Assembly (NCBI RefSeq): GCF_900496995.4
Contig: NC_044005.1
Coordinates: 19,907,363 to 19,971,362 of the forward strand
DNA: 64,000 nt
Reading direction: 5' to 3'
Source of the DNA: Aquila chrysaetos chrysaetos
Lineage: Eukaryota > Chordata > Aves > Accipitriformes > Accipitridae
In this document: one piece after another, positions 56,501-64,000 of the stretch
Layout of the letters: every line of letters starts with the position of its first letter
Numbering within the stretch: the stretch's first letter is position 1
The notes under the pieces: model-generated
The model's input: the letters and a program-made list of their open reading frames with translations, nothing else
Database searches by the model: none
What the model was told of the DNA's origin: nothing
Program-made: the position numbers and the translations under genes

Positions 56501-59500
56501 GTGACAAATAACATTCATTTGTCTCTTCATTACATCTTCTTGATAATGAGATGCTATTTGCCTTTTTTTCCTAATGTAATCGTCATTCCTCTGGAGCAAC
56601 ACCTGAGTCCTTGGAAGTAAGCATCCCAACAAAGGCAAAATCCCTTTGCCAGGGCTTGGGTAAATGCAAATCATATTATCCACAACTGCTTTCACAACAG
56701 AGAAGTAGGGCACTCCTCTGAAACCTAGATAGCAATGGTCTGTTCCCAGAAAGCCAGTAATTCTCAGGAATCAGCTGTGATCACGGAGAGTGAAAACTTC
56801 ATTTTTCACCCTGGTCTATTCTTTAAAGTTGCCACACTTCTTCTATAGCAGATAGTACCAGCATGTCTTAAACACAGCACAACACCTGTGAAACTTGTTC
56901 TGGAGGCTCTAACTTTTTCTATGCATTTCCCAGGGGAGCCCACACACCCAAGTCAAGGTCATGATTTCCAAGAGGAGACGAGAAAGAATTCACAGTCATG
57001 TGATTCCAGAGGATTCTGGTGGGTGTCTGAAGCCCAACTTGGCATTTACCAATCTGAGGATCTAGATTTATGGCCTTTATAGTAACTACAAACTGCCCTG
57101 TACTAGTATGAACCATACCCAGGCAGAGGAGAACCAGGCATGTTACTGTAAGTAATTATGATACGTAGGTAAAACTCTTCATAGCAAATATCTATTCTCT
57201 AGCCAGAAAAATCTGTAGCCTGTATAGCCATGATCTTTTTCACTTATGCTAGATCCCAAACTATTAATATGCTGTTTTTAAAGCATAAGGAAATTTTAAA
57301 AGAATCTAATATGACTCATTGCCTTGTAAGGAGACTCTCTCTCTTCTATTAACTAACTGCAATCTGTGTCTCCCCAAGGTATCTGGAGCAGCTGATCTGT
57401 CTTTCACCTCATGATCGGGTGATTGGTTATATCACAACAGGATAAATGGTATCAAAATAAAAGGTACACAAATGATGCATTTGTACACTGAATGGCAGCA
57501 CTGGCAATTATGGCTTGTGTGGACTTCATTGAAAGTCTGCAAATTGTTCAATATCATAAGCAAGACAGACTAGAAGTGGGAATCTCTAGAGCAGGTGGAT
57601 TTACTACCCCAACCAGATGTATTTTTCAGAGATTCTACTGCCAGTGATTGGCTATGTAATTACGGATATGATTACAAATATTAGATCAACAGGATGACAA
57701 TAATCATGGTAGCCAGATTTTAGTCTCTGGCAGAAATGAGATTAACAATTGAGAAGTCCTCTCATGGAGACTAACCAGATTTCCTGTACAACATAAGCAT
57801 TCTTTATTAAGCTTGTCAGACGAAAAGGCCACAAGACATCCTGAAATATCAGTTCCAAGAAAACTATCATTTCATCTATTTTTCTTCCTCTGAATAGGGC
57901 AATGTCTGATGTTCCCATCAGTTTGTTCTATAGACTACTCATGTAGTGTGGAATGAGAGCCAGGTTTGATGAGTGATCCAGACATGGCAGGGAAGGTAGC
58001 AGAGCTGAATCACTGCTAGGTGAGGTATCTCATCTGAATCTGGAGCAGGGTAACTCACACAGGTACTGGACACAGTGGGAGGCTGGTGTACAGGCTGTTC
58101 AGGGCAGCAGCCAGGTTTGAATTGCAGTGTCAGAAGTCACCAATGTCCATGCCAAGCAGGCAAAGGTTTTAGCTGAAGGCAGTGCAGCCCCTGGGGAGGC
58201 AGCCAGCACCATTCGCTTGAGAGTCTGCATGTTCATAGCACAGGGTACCTTCTGTTCTTGCTGGTTTGCAGAGTCCAAACACTCTCCCCCTCAAGGATGC
58301 TAAATCTCTTGTAAGAGGCTCTTCTCAGAGTTTTCTGCTGTCTCCTCCCAATGATTTTTCTGTGGAGGCTGCTGCTAATCCAACCCCATGATAACAACTG
58401 CTGGCTGCAGTGCTTGTGTGTAACATTCTCAGCACTGCCAAACCCAAATCACAAAGCCACACTGTAAACACCGAAATGAGAATCACAATCTTTTCCATGA
58501 TTTTTAGAAACATATTTTAGTGGTCCCTCTTCCCTCAGCTTTATGACCTTACAGAGTGCACCAGAACCTTGTGTTCAAGCTTTTCTTTGTAACCATGAGA
58601 GAGTACTTTCTTCTACAAAAGGAAGCTGAGATGCTCCTGGATCACTGTAACACAGGGGCTGGGAGTTCCAAGGAAAGTGTTCAATATCCTCAATACACCA
58701 ATAAAATCAACGGTGCTGACAAAAACAACAGTTATTAATGATTGCTCCAGGAGCAAAGTGGAGACCTTGCAAGGCAATGATAAAACAGTAAGAACTGGTT
58801 GGCTAGACAGAGGGCAACAATAGCTGAAGCAATGAAAGGAACTGAACTCTGCCTTTAGCTCAGTTATTCATTTCCTATCTAGTTACCAAGTCATATTTTC
58901 TCTTTGTTACAAATCCCCTTCTATTTTATCCCTTATAAAGAGCTAGTCTGAATTTTTACACCCTTACTGCTGTATACCTAACATGTAAATTGCTTCAGGA
59001 ATTCACTTGGGGCAGTTTGTTAAGCAAAGCTCATTAATTTACTTGCCTGGATTGCCTACACACTTCTCTGCAGCTGTGAGTGCAGGTGCATGCAAACACT
59101 GGTGACCCCATCACACAAGGTGCTAGATACTCCTTTTGAGCACACAGCCCTGCTTTCACCGCAACCAGCGTGGTGCCACCTAGCAAGCACAAGCACAATG
59201 AGTACCTTCATTAGCAGCCTCCTCAGAGAAGGGAACTACCAAGTTAGCTTAGAAACTGGATTCATTTAGTATCAATACTGGTGTTTCTCCTGACTGCAGG
59301 ACAACTCAATGTTTGGGAACTATGGGAGGATTTGCAGGACTGATGTCGATCTGCAAGCCAGCAGATACCATTTGACACTCTCCTTTCCACTGCTCACTCT
59401 CCCTCTAAGTTACACTATTGGACTCCTTTTCTTTGCTCCTTTTCCAAATTATAGGGACACAGGGTGTCTCTTTGTGGTTTCTGTTCCCTCACAATCTGTG

Positions 59501-62500
59501 TGGGAAATCCTTAAGTGGAAAAATCCCTGGAGGCTGAAAGGCTGTATGGAGATACTGTTGCCTGAAGTCCTCTGGACTTCTGCTACTGACTGCTGTTGGA
59601 AGCATGACTAGACCTTTGACCTGACCTGATCTGGCATAGCTTCATTAAGGTATCTTCCATGAGTGGGTTTTTCTTAGCTTTTAGTGCATTGTAATATAGA
59701 GGCTGGTTTGTATGCAGTAAAATGTTGAAATGAGCATATACTGCTACTACAAAGACACTTGCGTCTATTCTTCTGTGCTCCATGAGGAATAAAAGCTTAT
59801 TCCTAGCCACAGAAAGCATAACACTATGCAATGAAAAAGCCTTTTTCTTCCATTAACAACTTTGTTTTAGGAGGGCTATGAGGAATCCATGTTCAGGATC
59901 TCTTTAGTGAAGATCCATGTTCACTCTTTAATGAGGGGATGCCCAGGAATGACCAAACCCTGCCTCAAGAGGTCTCTGGTTTGCATGCTGTTTCTGAGGT
60001 GCAGAAGGCAACTTGTGGGACAGGAGCCAAAGAAGTGTGTTTGCAGAATGTGCTTGATGGCTTGATTTCCGACAAAAAGCTTATACTAACACAGGAGAAA
60101 TGAGGGAAAACAACACTTGCTCATACCATGCAGGCTTATGAGGAGGAGGAGAATGGGCTAAAGTAATCTAATCCTTTCGCCCGCTGGCACTGGCAAGTGA
60201 AGCATGTGCTCCCTCTAACTTGCCAGAGTCTGCTCAGAGCAGAGCCACGTTCCTGTCTCCTGTGCTGGCAGCCACAGCACCCATCTGTCCTGGGTCAGGC
60301 ACGGCCAGGGCTCAACCGCCTCTGTCCTCAGGAATTTTAATTCTAGAGTCAAGCAAAACTTTACCTTGTGCATCAGAATCAAAGAGCTACCAAGCACATA
60401 ACATATTCCAACAAGTTCAAAAAGGTGGAAGGGGCTGTTTGGATCATGAAACCCAGTCCCTACAATTCCAGACAGCTACACAATAGGCATTTAATCCACT
60501 GCATTCTCCAGGGCATCCCCTCCATGCCATAGCTCTGGCCTGGAAATATTTCCCCATATCCTGTGATAAGTATAACATCTTTTGTACACACTACCAAAAG
60601 TTCACAAGACTGTAACATGCCTTGGCACAAAGGCACAGGAGATATGGAGAGAGTGACCACAGTCTGAGGTCCCTGCAGCAGTGCGGCTTTTTGGGGTGAA
60701 CATGCCAATTTGATCTAGAAACTGATGGCAGCTCATCTACCCTTCAGTCTGGATTTTAATCTACAGATTCTTCCTTTTGTCACCTGGGGACAAGGAATTT
60801 CAGTGACTGTTTTCTCCCTGTAAATTGCATGGATGGTTTTGTTACTGTGTGTGTCACCATCTTTATGCCTCTGGTTAGAAGCTGCCAAACAGCTTCTTAC
60901 TGAAGCACTTCTGATTGCAAATTCCAGATTGTTTACTTGTGTTTGATTTGGTTTCTCACACAAAGCCACAGCCAGAAACCATGTCCACAAATGAGAGAGC
61001 AGGGCTGTGTTGCTAATTAGCGCTCTGCCAATTTATCATATTTTACCAAGCCTAAGCTCCTGGCACACGTGGCCACATGTTACACTCTGCTCTAAATTTG
61101 CCCAAGAGATCCAATGGAAAATACAGTGGTTCTTTTTCAAAAAAGAGAAAATTAAAATTAAAGTGAATGTCAAGGATGCTCTGAGGCCCTTTGTTGTACT
61201 TAACAATACATTATTCCTATTGATTCATCTAGCATGCATGAAGAATGTCTAAGCTGCAGCACAGAGTGAATCTGAAGTCTGTCAGGAGGGAAATGGTCTG
61301 TGGGAAGACAAAATGATGGGCAGATGAGCATCAGTGCCCACATTCCCCAGCACTGCAAGCACACCGCAGGGACACCTGTCACCCAGGCAGCTAATGGTGG
61401 TCTTTTGGCAGGGGCTGTGCTAGAAAGCACACGTGTGGAGGTCAGAGTGCCTGTCATGAGCAGAAGTGTCTATACAAATGCCCACCCAGAGGAAACTATA
61501 AGACAATGATGAAGCACAAGGGCAGTGGCCACACTCCCAACCTTTCAGTTGCCTTTCTGCTTTATATGTTAGCCACACAGAGATCAGCCTGAGCTTCCCA
61601 GGGAACACACTTTTTCCCGCAGCTGGGGTCAGGGCAGCCACCTCTCTGCAGCAGCTGGTTGTCTTCTTCTCATTAGGATGGAAAGAACAACTATGGTAAT
61701 ACAAAGGCTCTTATATTTTGTTGACTCCTGACTTTGCAGCAGCTGGTGCTGCTGTCCTAGCACCAAGGTGCAAATTCGGAGTTAGAGATGCAAGCTGACG
61801 GAATAACTCATTCCTATAGCAGTAATCTCCATGCCTTCAGTGTGGAGTGAGGCATGAAGGAAGGAGTATGCCACAGAAGAGCAGCTCCCAGGATTTTATA
61901 GTACAAGATGTCGGTGCATCTGCCTGTTCAGGGAAGATGTGAGAGCACTTTGGGGTTAACTGCAGTGAACCACCTTATGTCTTTTTCATGCCTCTAGAAA
62001 TCACTCTGAGAAGTTAGTACAAGTACATCCTAGCAGGCATATGTGCCACTGCTGCTTCTGATGCCAGCTGGGGAGAGCATTTGGATTTGAAACATCTAGG
62101 AAGGACTGAACTGCCTCACAGCTCTGGGACAGCCATGCTGTGAACATCCTGCACCCCAGCTCTCCAGCTGCTCTGCAACATCTGTTAATTCTCACAACAT
62201 GCGATGATGTTGATTTTTATTGCTTTGTTTTTACAGGAATAAACAGCTTGAAGAATAGGTGACTGATGCTAGAAAGAGAGTTCTGTTTTGTATAATTTTA
62301 CCAAGTTTGTACATCTCCTTCTTAAACATTGGAGGAAATTTTACATACTGGTGCAGAGCTCTGGAGCTGGGGTGTGGACAAGAATGCCAAAAAAACTATC
62401 AGCAGGGCGCAACCACCATCCCCCCCCAAGTGTGGCTACACTGCAGTTGGTAGCTAATGGTGCCATCCATTGGCACAGTGTGGAGAATGGAGGCTTTTAG

Positions 62501-63880
62501 AGAGAGGATTTCCCTGCTCAAAGGCAAAACCACTCATAACTAAAAAGAGCATTCATGTCTGATGCCATTATGTTTAATGGAGCTGAATGTGTGACTTCTG
62601 CTGAAATAAAATAGTCTTACAGCAGTGGGAGGAGAGAGACACACGTTTTCCATTGTAGCAGCCTCATGGGAAGGAGAAAAAGGCTGTAGATGCTGCGAGC
62701 CTAATCACACAACTGTGGTTATTTTGTGCATTGCAAAAGTGAACATGGGATTGATATTTACATAAATCCCTTGGGAGAGTTGAGCAAAGGCGGAGTGACT
62801 GGCTTCCCTGCTAGCATGGCCCAACAGGCACATGCGTCTCTGGCTCCCTATTACCTCCTTTGTGATTTCTCTTTGCTTCCAATGTCATGCTGTTATAAAA
62901 CCCTTACCATCATGTTAAGGGCTTGGTAAAATTAACCTTCCCAGCAAAACAGTTTCTCTCCTAAAATTTCAGAATTTTTAAAATGAATAGGTTAATAAAT
63001 GGTTGTTTGGACTCTGTAGTCAGAGAGGTAAGTATGAATTTTCCTTTTCCATTCCTGTACACGATCTACATTGGACTAATGCACAGTGGAAAACTGGAAG
63101 CCGAGAGAAATGTTCCTCCTCCCCCTTAACACATGGTCAGAGTCTCACACTCTGGCCCCACACAGTATCTTACAGTAGAGTAAGGTTTGACTCTTACTTT
63201 TCCCCACTGAAGGGTATCTAGCTAACACTGACTCTCTGGTCCCAATTTTTCTCTCAGCCCTTCTCCACAGGGCAAGACTTGCTAGGATGAGTAACAGATC
63301 CACAAAGGATTCATGTGCCTCAATTCACACAATTGGCCATAGCATGACAATACAGAAAGTCTGAGATGCTAAACTCAGTTGCTGGCCAGCCCTGGAGGTG
63401 CCCAGAATAATTTCCATTATTATGTCCTCAAAGTGGGTCCATAAGCAGCTGCATTTTGGCTGAGCACCTGGCTTACACTGTGGCACATTTAGATGCTGCT
63501 CCAGCTGTTTTGTCTGCAGGTGTTTTTGGAACATACCTGGTTGGGCCTGGGACAGAGTGGACGTGGAAGCAGTGAGACCTCCCAGCTACCCTTCCTCCAA
63601 ATGTGGCAGTATCTGTAGCACTTTGAACACATGCTGTTAACACTGGTTTGCCTTGGACGTCAAACAGACATGCTCTTTTTCTGCCTGTCCCCCAAAGCAT
63701 AAACAAATCTGTACTCATAGAGGAGATGGCAGGGTAAGAACAGCTAAAACCAGCCTCTCATAAAAGTTACCAAAAATCCTAGTGTTTATGGTCTGCAGAT
63801 TATGGATATGCTGCTACCCCTCTAGATCAAAGTCTTATTCATAGACCAATTAGCAATTGTGTCCTTGCTTTTAGTGCCAT
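53553..63880. other. Intergenic, no gene recognised
   Basis: Only short, unsupported ORFs appear on either strand, and there is no CpG island. Base composition is ordinary. I see no identifiable mobile element between the solo LTR and the CR1 at the right edge, though old unrecognised repeats may be present. Confidence 0.6.
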
Positions 63881-64000
63881 AGAATCATAGAATCATTTAG
63901 GTTGGAAAAGACCTTTAAGATCATCAAGCCCAACTGTCAACCCAACACCACCATGCCCACTAAACCATGTCCTGAAGCGCCACATCTACATGTCTTTTAA
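63881..64000 (-). mobile_element. CR1 LINE, 3' end, running off the window
   Basis: The plus strand reads ATAGAATCATAGAATCATTT then AGGTTGGAAAAGACCTTTAA and GATCATCAAGCCCAACTGTC, the reverse complement of the CR1 3' end with its 8-bp tail repeats. The tail repeats are nearly intact, which suggests a younger copy than the others. It continues beyond 64000. Confidence 0.95.

Overview
The window is vertebrate nuclear DNA, almost certainly from a bird. It carries several CR1 non-LTR retrotransposons with the avian 3' tail, a solo ERVL-like LTR of a family I associate with neoavian (non-galliform) genomes, small introns and one sharp CpG island. Two conserved protein-coding genes lie tail to tail. 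They match the vertebrate order NRDE2 - PSMC1 (with CALM1 and KCNK13 expected further out). All gene calls come from conceptual translation and splice-site phase, not from database searches.

Layout. From 1 to 1878 is the end of NRDE2 intron 1; the first coding exon lies left of the window. From 1879 to 28475 (+) are 13 coding exons of NRDE2, all with GT-AG introns and continuous phase. They encode 1144 residues and a stop, with a poly(A) signal at 28908. The introns hold several degenerate ancient SINE/LINE relics, a 23-bp minisatellite, and two CR1 copies in opposite orientation. From 28936 to about 32170 is a short convergent intergenic spacer with a CR1 relic. From about 32170 to 41700 (-) is PSMC1 (26S proteasome AAA-ATPase Rpt2/S4), complete in 11 coding exons totalling exactly 440 codons plus stop. 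Exon 1 contributes only the ATG. From about 41210 to 42330 is the CpG-island promoter of PSMC1, with a palindromic E-box fused to an antioxidant-response-type element. From 42330 to 64000 I find no gene. This desert holds a 591-bp solo LTR with a 5-bp target-site duplication at 52957-53547, a CR1 3' end running off the right edge, and otherwise unique-looking DNA.

Functionally both genes are housekeeping: NRDE2 is a nuclear RNA-surveillance factor that binds the exosome helicase MTR4, and PSMC1 is a proteasome ATPase. They share no operon-like link; the arrangement is convergent.

The most unusual signal is a perfect 116-bp tandem duplication at the 3' edge of PSMC1 exon 8. It duplicates the Walker B segment and the 5' splice site. 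It also creates a potential 51-nt in-frame extra exon (36803-36853) that would insert a second Walker B motif. It is either a very recent duplication or an assembly error. I found no evidence of a wholly novel gene system.
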